Positions 34,100-44,128 of a DNA stretch of 64,000 nt are shown here, one piece after another. Positions within the stretch are counted from its first letter, which is position 1, and each line of letters begins with the position of its first letter. The translations under genes and the position numbers were made by a program. Source of the stretch: Rubrivivax albus (GTDB lineage: Bacteria; Pseudomonadota; Gammaproteobacteria; Burkholderiales; Burkholderiaceae_C); contig NZ_SACT01000006.1 of assembly GCF_004016515.1 (NCBI RefSeq), positions 62,001 to 126,000 of the forward strand. The letters are read 5' to 3'. The notes beneath the pieces were generated by a model that made no database searches, had not been told where the DNA came from, and worked only from the letters and a program-made list of their open reading frames with translations.

Positions 34100-35257
34100 T
34101 CACATGCGGCAGCCGCGCGCCGGGTCGGCCAGCGCCTTCACGGCGATGCCGGTGACGACGTTGTACTCGCCCTTGACCTCGCGGATGTAGAAGTCCTGCA
34201 CCGGGTTGTGTGCCTTGCTCAGCGTGAAGGTGCCGCGCGGGCTGTCGATCTTCGCCCCGGCGATGGCCTTGTACAGGTCGTCCTTGCGGCTGATGTCGCC
34301 CTTGATGGCGTTGACCCCGGCAATGAGCATCTGTGCGGCGTCGAATCCCTGCATGGCGTACACGTCGGGGTTGGCCTTGTAGGCCACGGCAAACTTGTTG
34401 CGGAAGGCCTCGTTGCGCGGGTTCCTGATCTCGTCGCCGTAGTGCAGCGCCGTGATCAGCCCCTGCGCCGCTTCGCCCTGCGCGGCCAGCGTGCCGTCGG
34501 TCAGGAAGCCCGAGCCCATCAGCGGCACGGTGTTCTTCAGCCCCGCGGCAGCCCAGTCCTTGACGAACTTGACCGCGCCACCGCCAGCGAAGAAGGCGTA
34601 GACCACGTCGGGCTTCTCCGAGGCGATCTGCGTCAGCAGGGCCTGGAACTCGACGTTCGGGAACGGCAGGTTCAGGTCCTTGGTGACCTTGCCGCCGCCT
34701 TTCTCGAAGGCTTCGCGGAAGCCCTTGACGGTGTCCGCACCCGCACCGTAGTTCCAGGTGATGGTCATCGCGGTCTTGTAGCCCTTCTTCGCGGCCACCA
34801 CACCCGTGGCGTAGCCGGGCTGCCAGTTGCTGAAACTGGAGCGGAAGATGTTCTTCGCGCACAGCGGGCCGGTGATGGCGTCGGCCCCGGCGTTGGGGAT
34901 GATCAGCAGGGTGCCGCTTTCCTTGGCCGCACGCGCCATGCCCACGGCCACGCCGGAGTGCACGGTGCCGACGAGCACGTCGACGTTGTCGCGCTTGATG
35001 AGCTTGTTGACGTTGTCGGTGGCCTTGCTGGGGTCGCTCTCGTCGTCGACGGTGTAGTACTGCACCTCGCGCCCGGCGAGCTTGCCGCCCTGCTCGTCGA
35101 TGGCGAGCTTGAAGCCCTTGGTGATCATGTCGCCCAGCGCGGCGAAGGTGCCGGTGGACGGCAGCATCAGGCCGACCTTGATCGGCTCGGCGGCGCCGGC
35201 GGCCAGGTGGGTGGCCAGCGCCACGGCGCCGAGGGTGAAGGTGATCGTCTTCTTCAT
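34100..35257 (-). CDS. Periplasmic substrate-binding protein of the benzoate-linked Liv transporter
   Basis: 385 residues with a signal peptide (TFTLGAVALATHLAAGAAEP). The mature part starts IKVGLMLPSTGTFAALGDMITKGFKLAIDEQGGKLAGR, typical of Leu/Ile/Val-binding-protein-like receptors of aromatic-acid ABC importers. Two Rossmann-like lobes follow (VDVLVGTVHSGVAVGMARAAKES; MGSGFLTDGTLAAQGE). The ATG used has GGAGAC eight bases upstream; an earlier ATG is less well placed. Context (bclA and box genes) points to benzoate or a substituted benzoate as ligand. Aromatic contacts cannot be assigned from sequence alone. Confidence 0.88.
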   Translation of the reverse strand: MKKTITFTLGAVALATHLAAGAAEPIKVGLMLPSTGTFAALGDMITKGFKLAIDEQGGKLAGREVQYYTVDDESDPSKATDNVNKLIKRDNVDVLVGTVHSGVAVGMARAAKESGTLLIIPNAGADAITGPLCAKNIFRSSFSNWQPGYATGVVAAKKGYKTAMTITWNYGAGADTVKGFREAFEKGGGKVTKDLNLPFPNVEFQALLTQIASEKPDVVYAFFAGGGAVKFVKDWAAAGLKNTVPLMGSGFLTDGTLAAQGEAAQGLITALHYGDEIRNPRNEAFRNKFAVAYKANPDVYAMQGFDAAQMLIAGVNAIKGDISRKDDLYKAIAGAKIDSPRGTFTLSKAHNPVQDFYIREVKGEYNVVTGIAVKALADPARGCRM

Positions 35258-35306
35258 GGCATGTCTCCGTCGGATCGGGGTGGCAATTACTTGAGTTCTA
35301 AAGTAT

Positions 35307-36118
35307 TTACGGCGCAGCTGCAATCGGCATCGACAGCAGGTCGCGCACGGCGGCGATCACCGCGTCGGGCTGGTCGCGGTGCGGCGAATGCCGGCAGTCC
35401 GGCAGTTCCAGCAGCCGGGTGCCAGGCACGCGCGCGGCGATGCCGCGGATCTGCGCCAGCGTGCCGTACTCGTCATCCAGCCCCTGCACCGCCAGCAGCG
35501 GGCAGCGGATGGCGCCGAGGTGATCCTCGATGGACCAGCCGCGGAACGCCGGATCCAGCCAGATGTCGTTCCAGCGGCGGAACGCGCGGTCGACGTCGGC
35601 ATGGTGTTTCGCGAGTCGCTGGCGCAGATCCGTGGTCTCGAAGGCCACGCGCGCCTGTCCGATGCTGGCCACGGAGAGGTCCTCGACCAGGATGTGCGGC
35701 GCCAGCACCACGGCGCCGGCAATGCGGCCCGGCAACCGCGCCGCGTACAGCAGCGCGATCGAGCCGCCGTCGCTGTGGCCGAACAGCCAGGGGCGGTCGT
35801 CCGTGGTGTCGATGTCCAGCGCCCCGAACAGCGCCGGCAGCACCGCATGCGCCTGTTCGTGCATGAAGGCCGGTGTCCAGGCCGGCTCCGGCACCAGGGT
35901 GCCGCTGCGGCCATAGCCGGGCCGCGAATAGACCAGCCCCCGCGCGCCCACGGCCTCGCACAGCCGCGCCGGGAAGTCGCGCCACATCGACACCGACCCC
36001 AGCCCCTCGTGCAGGAACACGATCAGCGGTGCCGCACGCTCGGCGCGCGGCCGGCCGACCCAGGCGTGCTCGATGGGCACGCGCTGGCCCTGCCAGGCGA
36101 TGTCGACGAATGCGTGGG

Positions 36119-36122
<4 letters not shown>
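35307..36122 (-). CDS. Alpha/beta hydrolase of the benzoate operon
   Basis: 271 residues, cytoplasmic. Oxyanion-hole region LIVFLHEGLGSVSMW, nucleophile elbow GHSDGGS, acid in VQGLDDEYG and His in DCRHSPHRDQP give a complete triad. The start overlaps the bclA stop (ATGA) and the binding-protein gene follows 49 bp later, so it belongs to the operon. Alpha/beta hydrolases recur in box clusters. Possible roles are hydrolysis of stalled CoA esters or lactones, or release of benzoate from esters entering the cell. None is proven by sequence. Confidence 0.8.
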
Positions 36123-37705
<1,583 letters not shown>

Positions 37706-37738
37706 GGGGTGTCTCCTGTGTGCCGGGGCGGTCGCCGC

Positions 37739-38218
37739 TCAGCGGGTGAACTCGATGCGGCCTTCCGGCAGCAGGTACAGCACCAGCGCGCGACCGCCGG
37801 ACACCGTGGGCCGGTGGGCGCTGCCAGGGGGGCAGACCAGCCAGCCAGCCGGGCGGCCGTCGAAACGCGCGTCGGGGTCGACGGGCATGATCAGGTCGAT
37901 CTCGCCGTTCGGGTGCACGTGGTGGGGGCCGGCGATGTCGTGCATGTCGACCACGTCCACCGAAAAGCCGGCCAGGTCGTCCGCCGGCTTGAAGATGCGG
38001 CCGTAGCGGATGCCGCCGCCTTCGCGGTCGCACAGCCAGCCGGCGGCCACGCCGGCCTCGCAGGAGGCGCGCAGGGCGCGGTAGGTCTCGCTCTGCGGGC
38101 CGTGTTCGGCGTTGAGCCAGGCGTCGAGCCCGGCATCGGGCGCGCGACCGGCCAGATGCGCCGCGATCTGGGCCGTCAGGCCGGCGATCTGGACGCGGAA
38201 CTCGGCGGGTGTGCTCAC
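37739..38218 (-). CDS. DUF4863 cupin-like protein (4-hydroxylaminobenzoate lyase family)
   Basis: 159 residues starting at GTG. It has a helical N-terminus (AGLTAQIAAHLAGRAPDAGLDAWL) and a cupin-like barrel with PHHVHPNGEIDLIMPVD and GSAHRPTV, the His/Glu residues of a possible metal site. The family includes PnbB, the p-hydroxylaminobenzoate lyase, but members also occur in box clusters of strains not known to degrade nitrobenzoate. It is the first gene of the operon divergent from boxR. A role in protecting or diverting benzoate-pathway intermediates is inference. Confidence 0.75.
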   Translation of the reverse strand: MSTPAEFRVQIAGLTAQIAAHLAGRAPDAGLDAWLNAEHGPQSETYRALRASCEAGVAAGWLCDREGGGIRYGRIFKPADDLAGFSVDVVDMHDIAGPHHVHPNGEIDLIMPVDPDARFDGRPAGWLVCPPGSAHRPTVSGGRALVLYLLPEGRIEFTR

Positions 38219-38383
38219 TGGAAGTACCTTTGGGCTGCGCCCTCCGGAACTCGCCCTTGGGGCGGCCCGGCGGACTCATGGCGGGATCCTCTGCGGCTTG
38301 CGCTGCGGCAAACCGCTGCGCTTGCCCTGCACCCGAAAGATGCAGTATCGTGCCTGCAGCACTTTAGGGACCATCGACCCACC
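38219..38383. promoter_or_regulatory. Divergent control region between DUF4863/bclA and boxR with TGCA palindrome
   Basis: 165 bp between the two divergent operons. At 38327-38345 CTGCA-N9-TGCAG is an inverted repeat built on TGCA, and a third TGCA lies at 38355-38358. BzdR/BoxR-type regulators are known to bind TGCA-containing repeats, so this is a plausible operator for self-repression by BoxR and for the bclA operon. No clear -35/-10 pair was assigned. Confidence 0.55.
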
Positions 38384-39331
38384 ATGTCAAGCACTATATT
38401 GCCTGTCCTCGGGTATGCCCTAGGCGATGCCTCGGGAGAGATGGCCGCAGGCGAGGCCAAGAACCCCTTCCTGGTGGCGCTGGGCGAGCGGGTGCGCGCC
38501 CTGCGCGCGCGCCGCGGCATGACACGCAAGGCGCTGTCGGCGGCGGCCGACGTGTCCGAGCGCCACCTGGCCAACCTGGAATACGGCGTCGGCAACGCCT
38601 CCATCCTGATCCTGCTGCAGGTGGCCGCGGCACTGCAGTGCTCGCTGGCCGAACTGATCGGCGACGTCACCACCTCCAGCCCCGAGTGGCTGCTGCTGCG
38701 CGAGCTGCTGGAAAAACGCGACGAGGAAACGCTGCGCCGCGTGCGCATCGCCGTTGGCGACCTGCTCGGCATGGGCAACCAGGGCAACCCGGGACCGGCC
38801 ACCAAGCGCACCCGCATCGCCCTGATCGGCCTGCGCGGCGCCGGCAAGTCCACGCTGGGCCAGATGCTGGCCGACGACCTGGGCTACCCGTTCGTGGAAC
38901 TCAGCCGCGAGATCGAGCAGTTCGCCGGCTGCTCGGTGGGCGAGATCCAGGGCCTCTACGGCCAGAGCGCCTACCGCCGCTACGAGCGCCGCGCACTGGA
39001 AGAGGCGATCCAGATCTACCCGGAGGCCGTGATCGCCACGCCCGGCGGCATCGTCTCCGACGCGGCCACCTTCAACCAGCTGCTGACCCACTGCACCACC
39101 ATCTGGCTGCAGGCCCAGGCCGAGGACCACCTGCAGCGCGTGGCCGCGCAGGGTGACATGCGCCCGATGGCGGCCAGCAAGGAGGCACTCGAGGACCTGA
39201 AGGGCATCCTCGCCGGCCGCGCCGCCTTCTATTCGAAGGCGGAGTACCGGCTGGACACGAGCGCGCAGCCGCTGGCCGAAACCTTCGAGCGGCTGAGGGC
39301 CATCGCCCGCGAGATCATGGCGCATGCATGA
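38384..39331 (+). CDS. boxR: Benzoate pathway regulator BoxR (HTH plus shikimate-kinase-like domain)
   Basis: 315 residues with the two-domain layout of BoxR/BzdR regulators. An XRE-type HTH spans residues 35-92 (ALGERVRALRARRGMTRKAL, RHLANLEYGVGNASI). A linker follows, then a shikimate-kinase-like domain with P-loop GLRGAGKST (149-157) and ELSREIEQFAG. In this family the second domain binds benzoyl-CoA, which releases repression of the box genes. The ATG at 38384 was used; an internal ATG 20 codons later would also keep the whole HTH. It is divergent from the bclA operon. Its stop codon lies inside a TGCA palindrome upstream of boxC. Confidence 0.92.
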   Translation: MSSTILPVLGYALGDASGEMAAGEAKNPFLVALGERVRALRARRGMTRKALSAAADVSERHLANLEYGVGNASILILLQVAAALQCSLAELIGDVTTSSPEWLLLRELLEKRDEETLRRVRIAVGDLLGMGNQGNPGPATKRTRIALIGLRGAGKSTLGQMLADDLGYPFVELSREIEQFAGCSVGEIQGLYGQSAYRRYERRALEEAIQIYPEAVIATPGGIVSDAATFNQLLTHCTTIWLQAQAEDHLQRVAAQGDMRPMAASKEALEDLKGILAGRAAFYSKAEYRLDTSAQPLAETFERLRAIAREIMAHA

Positions 39332-39339
39332 AAGTGCAT
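39324..39339. promoter_or_regulatory. Likely BoxR operator upstream of boxC
   Basis: ATGCA-N6-TGCAT is a perfect palindrome whose left half overlaps the last boxR codons. It ends 9 bp before the -35 box of a good promoter. TGCA-N6-TGCA arrangements are reported for the BzdR/BoxR family, so control of boxCBA by BoxR is likely. Binding is inferred from the motif. Confidence 0.65.
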
Positions 39340-39347
39340 TTTCTTGC

Positions 39348-39377
39348 TTGACACGATCAAGAAGCGAGCACTATCAT
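39348..39377 (+). promoter_or_regulatory. Sigma70-type promoter of the boxC operon
   Basis: TTGACA at 39348-39353 and TATCAT at 39372-39377 are separated by 18 bp, a near-consensus sigma70 promoter. The boxC ATG lies 53 bp downstream of the -10 box with AGGAGA just before it. The BoxR-type palindrome lies immediately upstream of the -35 box. Confidence 0.65.
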
Positions 39378-39429
39378 GCGTCACACCTGATCCCGATCAA
39401 CGCACCAGCGTGCATGCCAGGAGACTGCG

Positions 39430-41097
39430 ATGAGCCAGCCGTCCCGTGTCGACTACCAGACCACCCCCAGCCAGTACAAGCACTGGAAGCTGAAGTTCGA
39501 AGGCCCGGTGGCCACGCTGGTCGCCGACTTCGACGAGAACGCCGGCCTGCGCCCGGGCTACAAGCTCAAGCTCAACAGCTACGACCTGGGCGTGGACATC
39601 GAGCTCAACGATGCCGTCAACCGCATCCGCTTCGAGCATCCCGAGGTGCGCACGGTGGTCGTCACCAGCGGCAAGGAGAAGGTGTTCTGCTCCGGCGCCA
39701 ACATCTTCATGCTGGGCGTCAGCAGCCACGCCTGGAAGGTGAACTTCTGCAAGTTCACCAACGAGACGCGCAACGGCATCGAGGACAGCAGCACGCACAG
39801 CGGCCTGAAGTTCCTGGCCGCGGTCAACGGTTCCTGCGCCGGTGGCGGCTATGAACTGGCCCTGGCCTGCGACGAGATCCTGCTCATCGACGACCGCAGC
39901 AGCGCCGTCAGCCTGCCCGAGGTGCCGCTGCTGGGCGTGCTGCCGGGCACCGGCGGCCTGACCCGCGTGACCGACAAGCGCAAGGTGCGCCACGACCTGG
40001 CCGACATCTTCTGCACCACCACCGAAGGCGTGCGCGGCCAGAAGGCCAAGGACTGGCGCCTGGTGGACGACATCGCCAAGCCGGCGCAGTTTGCCGCCCG
40101 CGTGCAGGAGCGCGCACTGGAACTGGCCCAGGGCAGCGCCCGGCCCGGCCCCGGCGCTGGCGCCAAGGGTGTCGCCCTGCCCCCGCTGAGCAAGACCGTG
40201 GAGGCCGACGCGCTACGCTACAGCCATGTCACGGTCGAGATCGACCGCGCCAAGCGCACCGCCACCTGGACGGTGAAGGCACCGCAGGGCACCGTGGCGG
40301 CCGACGTGGCCGGCATCGAGGCCGCCGGCAGCGCCTGGCAGCCGCTGGTGATTGCCCGCGAACTGGACGACGCCATCCTCGAGATGCGCACCAACGAGCT
40401 CGAGATCGGCACCTGGCTGATCCGCACCGAAGGCGACGCCGCCGCGGTGCTGGCGATGGATGCCGCGCTGGAAGCCAACGCCGGCCACTGGTTCGTGCGC
40501 GAGACGCGCGGCCTGCTGCGGCGCACGCTCAGCCGCCTGGACGTGTCCAGCCGCAGCCTGTTCGCGCTGATCGACGAAGGCAGCTGCTTCGCCGGCACCT
40601 ACCTGGAACTGGCCCTGGCCTGCGACCGCAGCTACCAGCTGGCCCTGCCCGACGACGCCGCCAAAGCGCCGAAGATCACCGTCGGCGCGCTGAACTGGGG
40701 CACCTACCCGATGGCCACAGGCCAGAGCCGCCTGCAGCGCCGCTTCTACGAGGAAGAAGCGCCGCTGGCCGCCGTCAAGGCGCAGCAGGGCCAGCCGCTG
40801 GACGCCGATGCCGCCTTCGCACTGGGCCTGGTCACCAGCAACCCGGACGACATCGACTGGGCCGACGAGACCCGCATCGCCATCGAGGAACGCGTGGCGA
40901 TGAGCCCCGACGCCCTGACCGGCATGGAGGCCAACCTGCGCTTCAACGGCCCGGAGAACATGGTCACGCGCGTCTTCGGCCGCCTGACCGCCTGGCAGAA
41001 CTGGATCTTCCAGCGCCCCAACGCCGTCGGCGAGAAGGGTGCGCTGAAGGTCTACGGCAGCGGCCAGAAGAGCCTGTTCGACTGGCACCGCGTCTGA
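39430..41097 (+). CDS. boxC: Benzoyl-CoA-dihydrodiol lyase (2,3-epoxybenzoyl-CoA dihydrolase) BoxC
   Basis: 555 residues of the enoyl-CoA hydratase/isomerase superfamily, in the long two-lobed form typical of BoxC. It opens the ring of 2,3-epoxybenzoyl-CoA by adding two waters, giving 3,4-dehydroadipyl-CoA semialdehyde and formate. The start VDYQTTPSQYKHWKLKFEG is characteristic. The oxyanion-hole segments are VTSGKEKVFCSGANIFML and NGSCAGGGYELALACDEI. A second, degenerate hydratase lobe begins near residue 260 (EGSCFAGTYLELALACDR). It is expressed from the promoter at 39348-39377; boxB follows 92 bp later. Confidence 0.95.
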   Translation: MSQPSRVDYQTTPSQYKHWKLKFEGPVATLVADFDENAGLRPGYKLKLNSYDLGVDIELNDAVNRIRFEHPEVRTVVVTSGKEKVFCSGANIFMLGVSSHAWKVNFCKFTNETRNGIEDSSTHSGLKFLAAVNGSCAGGGYELALACDEILLIDDRSSAVSLPEVPLLGVLPGTGGLTRVTDKRKVRHDLADIFCTTTEGVRGQKAKDWRLVDDIAKPAQFAARVQERALELAQGSARPGPGAGAKGVALPPLSKTVEADALRYSHVTVEIDRAKRTATWTVKAPQGTVAADVAGIEAAGSAWQPLVIARELDDAILEMRTNELEIGTWLIRTEGDAAAVLAMDAALEANAGHWFVRETRGLLRRTLSRLDVSSRSLFALIDEGSCFAGTYLELALACDRSYQLALPDDAAKAPKITVGALNWGTYPMATGQSRLQRRFYEEEAPLAAVKAQQGQPLDADAAFALGLVTSNPDDIDWADETRIAIEERVAMSPDALTGMEANLRFNGPENMVTRVFGRLTAWQNWIFQRPNAVGEKGALKVYGSGQKSLFDWHRV

Positions 41098-41189
41098 CGC
41101 CCGACTGATCTCGTTGTGCGGCGCGGTTTCCGGGTGGCGCGCCGCAACCGAACCTCTTCCTCCCCCGACTGGTTTGCTTGGAGACGGTG

Positions 41190-42617
41190 ATGTCCACGAT
41201 CAACTACAGCGAGAAGATCCCCAACAACGTCAACCTCAGCGAGGACCGCACGCTGCAGCGCGCGCTGGAGCACTGGCAGCCCAGCTACCTGAACTGGTGG
41301 CAGGACATGGGCCCCGACGGCAGCCACGGCTTCGACGTCTACCTGCGCACCGCCGTCAGCGTGGACCCACAGGGCTGGGCGCAGTTCGGCCACGTGAAGA
41401 TGCCCGACTACCGATGGGGCATCTTCCTGAACCCGGCCGAACAGGACCGCAAGATCCACTTCGGCGACCACCTGGGCGAAGCCGCCTGGCAGGAGGTGCC
41501 GGGCGAGCACCGCGCCAACCTGCGCCGCATCATCGTCACGCAAGGCGACACCGAGCCGGCCAGCGTGGAGCAGCAGCGCCACCTGGGCCTGACGGCGCCC
41601 AGCCAATACGACCTGCGCAACCTGTTCCAGGTGAACGTCGAGGAAGGCCGCCACCTCTGGGCCATGGTCTACCTGCTGCACAAGTACTTCGGCCGCGACG
41701 GCCGCGAGGAAGGCGAGGCCCTGCTGGAGCGCCGCAGCGGTGACGAGGACAACCCGCGCATCCTCGGCGCCTTCAACGAGAAGACGCCCGACTGGCTGAG
41801 CTTCTTCATGTTCACCTACTTCACCGACCGCGACGGCAAGTTCCAGCTCTGCGCGCTGGCCGAGAGCGCCTTCGACCCGCTGGCCCGCACGACCAAGTTC
41901 ATGCTGACCGAGGAGGCCCACCACATGTTCGTGGGCGAGTCGGGCGTGAGCCGCGTCATCCAGCGCACCTGCCAGGCGATGAACGAGCTCAAGACCGACG
42001 ATCCGGCCAAGCTGCGCGCCGCCGGCGTGATCGACCTGCCCACCATCCAGCGCTACCTGAACTTCCACTTCAGCGTCACGATCGACCTCTTCGGCGCCGA
42101 CCAGAGCAGCAACGCCGCCATCTTCTACAGCTCGGGCCTGAAGGGCCGCTTCGAGGAAGGCAAGCGCAGCGACGACCACGTGCTCAAGGGCCACAGCTAC
42201 AAGGTGCTGGACGTGCAGAACGGCATGCTGGTGGAGAAGGAAGTGCCGATGCTCAATGCCCTGAACGAGGTGCTGCGCGACGACTACATCAAGGACAGCG
42301 TGGGCGGCGTGGAGCGCTGGAACAAGGTCATCGAGAAGGCCGGCATCCCGTTCCGCCTGAAGGTGCCGCACAAGGCCTTCCACCGCCAGATCGGCACGCT
42401 CGCCGGCGTCAAGGTGTCGCCGGATGGCCGCCACGTGAGCGACCACGAGTGGAACGCCAAGGTCGAGGAATGGCTGCCGACGGACGTCGACCGCGCCTAC
42501 GTGGCCAGCCTGATGGGCCGGGTGGTGGAGCCGGGCAAGTTCGCCAACTGGATCGCGCCGCCGGTGATGGGCATCAATCGCCAGCCGGTGGACTTCGAGT
42601 ACGTGCGCTTCAACTGA
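41190..42617 (+). CDS. boxB: Benzoyl-CoA 2,3-epoxidase catalytic subunit BoxB
   Basis: 475 residues, the standard size. BoxB is a class I-like diiron oxygenase that epoxidises benzoyl-CoA at C2-C3 with O2 and electrons from BoxA. The diiron ligand pattern is intact: E122 in TEPASVEQ, E152 and H155 in EEGRH, D213 in FTDRD, and E242 with the following His residues in TEEAHHMF. These sit two positions later than the published Azoarcus numbering, in line with a slightly longer N-terminus. The ATG at 41190 follows GGAGAC; a TTG four codons upstream is unlikely. A rho-independent terminator follows the stop. Confidence 0.96.
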   Translation: MSTINYSEKIPNNVNLSEDRTLQRALEHWQPSYLNWWQDMGPDGSHGFDVYLRTAVSVDPQGWAQFGHVKMPDYRWGIFLNPAEQDRKIHFGDHLGEAAWQEVPGEHRANLRRIIVTQGDTEPASVEQQRHLGLTAPSQYDLRNLFQVNVEEGRHLWAMVYLLHKYFGRDGREEGEALLERRSGDEDNPRILGAFNEKTPDWLSFFMFTYFTDRDGKFQLCALAESAFDPLARTTKFMLTEEAHHMFVGESGVSRVIQRTCQAMNELKTDDPAKLRAAGVIDLPTIQRYLNFHFSVTIDLFGADQSSNAAIFYSSGLKGRFEEGKRSDDHVLKGHSYKVLDVQNGMLVEKEVPMLNALNEVLRDDYIKDSVGGVERWNKVIEKAGIPFRLKVPHKAFHRQIGTLAGVKVSPDGRHVSDHEWNAKVEEWLPTDVDRAYVASLMGRVVEPGKFANWIAPPVMGINRQPVDFEYVRFN

Positions 42618-42644
42618 CGGCACCACCTGCCCGCGGTACAACCG

Positions 42645-42665
42645 AGGGGGCTGCGGCCCCCTTTT
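42645..42665 (+). terminator. Rho-independent terminator after boxB
   Basis: GGGGGC (42646-42651) pairs with GCCCCC (42656-42661) around the loop TGCG, extended by an A:T pair and followed by TTTT. It lies 28 bp after the boxB stop. It would end or attenuate boxCB transcription before boxA, implying partial read-through or a separate promoter for boxA and the downstream genes. Confidence 0.75.
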
Positions 42666-42679
42666 GCTTGACGAGGCGA

Positions 42680-42837
42680 GAGGGTGAGAGGCCATCCCGC
42701 ATGCCCGCTCATCCTCGCCAGATGGGCCGACTCGTCGTTGCAAATGCTCGCCATGGCCCTGCCATGGCTGTGCTTTGCGCCTAGATTCGGTCCGCCTGGC
42801 GCGTCTGCTCAGGCACGCCGGATGGCCTCTCACCCTC
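42680..42837. repeat. 18-bp perfect inverted repeats flanking a 122-bp spacer between boxB and boxA
   Basis: The 18 bases at 42680-42697 (starting GAGGGTGAG) are the exact reverse complement of 42820-42837 (ending CTCACCCTC). Similarity extends inward with a few mismatches. The right arm ends only a few bases before the boxA ribosome-binding site GAGGAGA. It may be a small MITE-like element or a long-range RNA hairpin controlling boxA. The spacer shows no gene. Confidence 0.6.
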
Positions 42838-42850
42838 AGAGGAGACAACC

Positions 42851-44128
42851 ATGGACCTGGCCGATTCGAAGCTGCTCAAGCAGCATGTCATCGACCCCGA
42901 GATCTGCATCCGCTGCAACACCTGCGAAGCCACCTGTCCGGTGGGCGCGATCACGCACGACTCGCGCAACTACGTGGTCGACGCCGAGAAGTGCAACTTC
43001 TGCATGGCCTGCGTGCCGCCCTGCCCCACCGGCAGCATCGACAGCTGGCGGGTCGTGCCGAAGGCCCGCGCCTACAGCCTGGACGAACAGCTGGGCTGGG
43101 ACGAACTGCCGGCCGAGCTGAGCGCCGATCAGCTCTCGGACGCCGGCGCCGATGCCGCCGATGTGGCCGACGCCCAGGCCGAGGCGGCACCGGCGCCGTC
43201 CACCGCCGAGCCCGAGGCCTTCCGCGCTGCCGCCTATGGCGCCACGGTGCCGCCGTGGTCCGCTGCCCACCCCTACGTGAACCTGTACGGCCCGAAGGCG
43301 GCGAAGAAGTCCGTCACCGCCACCGTGGTAGGCAACGTGCGCGTCACCGAGGTCGGCAAGGAGTACGACACCCACCACGTGGTGCTGGACTTCGGCGCCA
43401 TGCCGTTCCCGGTGCTCGAGGGCCAGTCCATCGGCGTGCTGCCGCCGGGCGTGGACGCCAATGGCAAGCCGCACCATGCGCGCCAGTACAGCATCGCCAG
43501 CCCGCGCAACGGCGAGCGCCCGGGCTACAACAACGTCAGCCTGACCATCAAGCGCGTGCTGGAGGACCACCAGGGCAACCCGGTGCGTGGCGTGGCCAGC
43601 AACTTCATGTGCGACCTGAAGGTGGGCGACACGGTGGAGGTCATCGGCCCCTTCGGCCAGAGCTTCCTGATGCCCAACCACCCGAAGAGCCACGTCGTGA
43701 TGATCTGCACCGGCACCGGCAGCGCACCGATGCGGGCGATGACCGAATGGCGTCGGCGGCTGCGCCAGTCGGGCAAGTTCGAGGGCGGCAAGCTGATGCT
43801 CTTCTTCGGCGCCCGCACCAAGGCCGAGCTGCCCTACTTCGGCCCGCTGCAGAACCTGCCCAAGGACTTCATCGACATCAACTTCGCCTTCTCGCGCGAG
43901 GGCGGCAAGCCCAAGCGCTACGTGCAGGACGCCATGCGCGAGCGCGCCGCCGACCTGGTGCCGCTGCTGAAGGACCCCAACGCCTACTTCTACGTCTGCG
44001 GCCTGAAGGCGATGGAGGAAGGCGTGGTGCTGGCGCTGCGCGATGTGGCCGCCGAGGCCGGGCTGGACTGGGACAATGTGGGCGCCGCCCTGAAAGCCGA
44101 GGGGCGGCTGCACCTGGAGACGTATTGA
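42851..44128 (+). CDS. boxA: Benzoyl-CoA 2,3-epoxidase reductase subunit BoxA
   Basis: 425 residues: an N-terminal ferredoxin domain with two 4Fe-4S sites (C19, C22, C25, C29 in [13 protein letters not shown]48, C51, C54, C58 in [12 protein letters not shown]), an acidic Ala-rich linker (about 100-125) and a ferredoxin-NADP reductase module. The flavin motif is [11 protein letters not shown], the NADP pocket is [16 protein letters not shown] and the C-terminus is [14 protein letters not shown]. It transfers electrons from NADPH to BoxB. The gene begins after GAGGAGACAACC and its stop overlaps the next ATG (TGATG). Confidence 0.95.
   Translation: MDLADSKLLKQHVIDPEICIRCNTCEATCPVGAITHDSRNYVVDAEKCNFCMACVPPCPTGSIDSWRVVPKARAYSLDEQLGWDELPAELSADQLSDAGADAADVADAQAEAAPAPSTAEPEAFRAAAYGATVPPWSAAHPYVNLYGPKAAKKSVTATVVGNVRVTEVGKEYDTHHVVLDFGAMPFPVLEGQSIGVLPPGVDANGKPHHARQYSIASPRNGERPGYNNVSLTIKRVLEDHQGNPVRGVASNFMCDLKVGDTVEVIGPFGQSFLMPNHPKSHVVMICTGTGSAPMRAMTEWRRRLRQSGKFEGGKLMLFFGARTKAELPYFGPLQNLPKDFIDINFAFSREGGKPKRYVQDAMRERAADLVPLLKDPNAYFYVCGLKAMEEGVVLALRDVAAEAGLDWDNVGAALKAEGRLHLETY

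Noticed and set aside
42684..43121. ORF spanning the boxB-boxA intergenic region
   Set aside because: Runs out of frame into boxA and lacks coding character; better explained by the inverted-repeat element.
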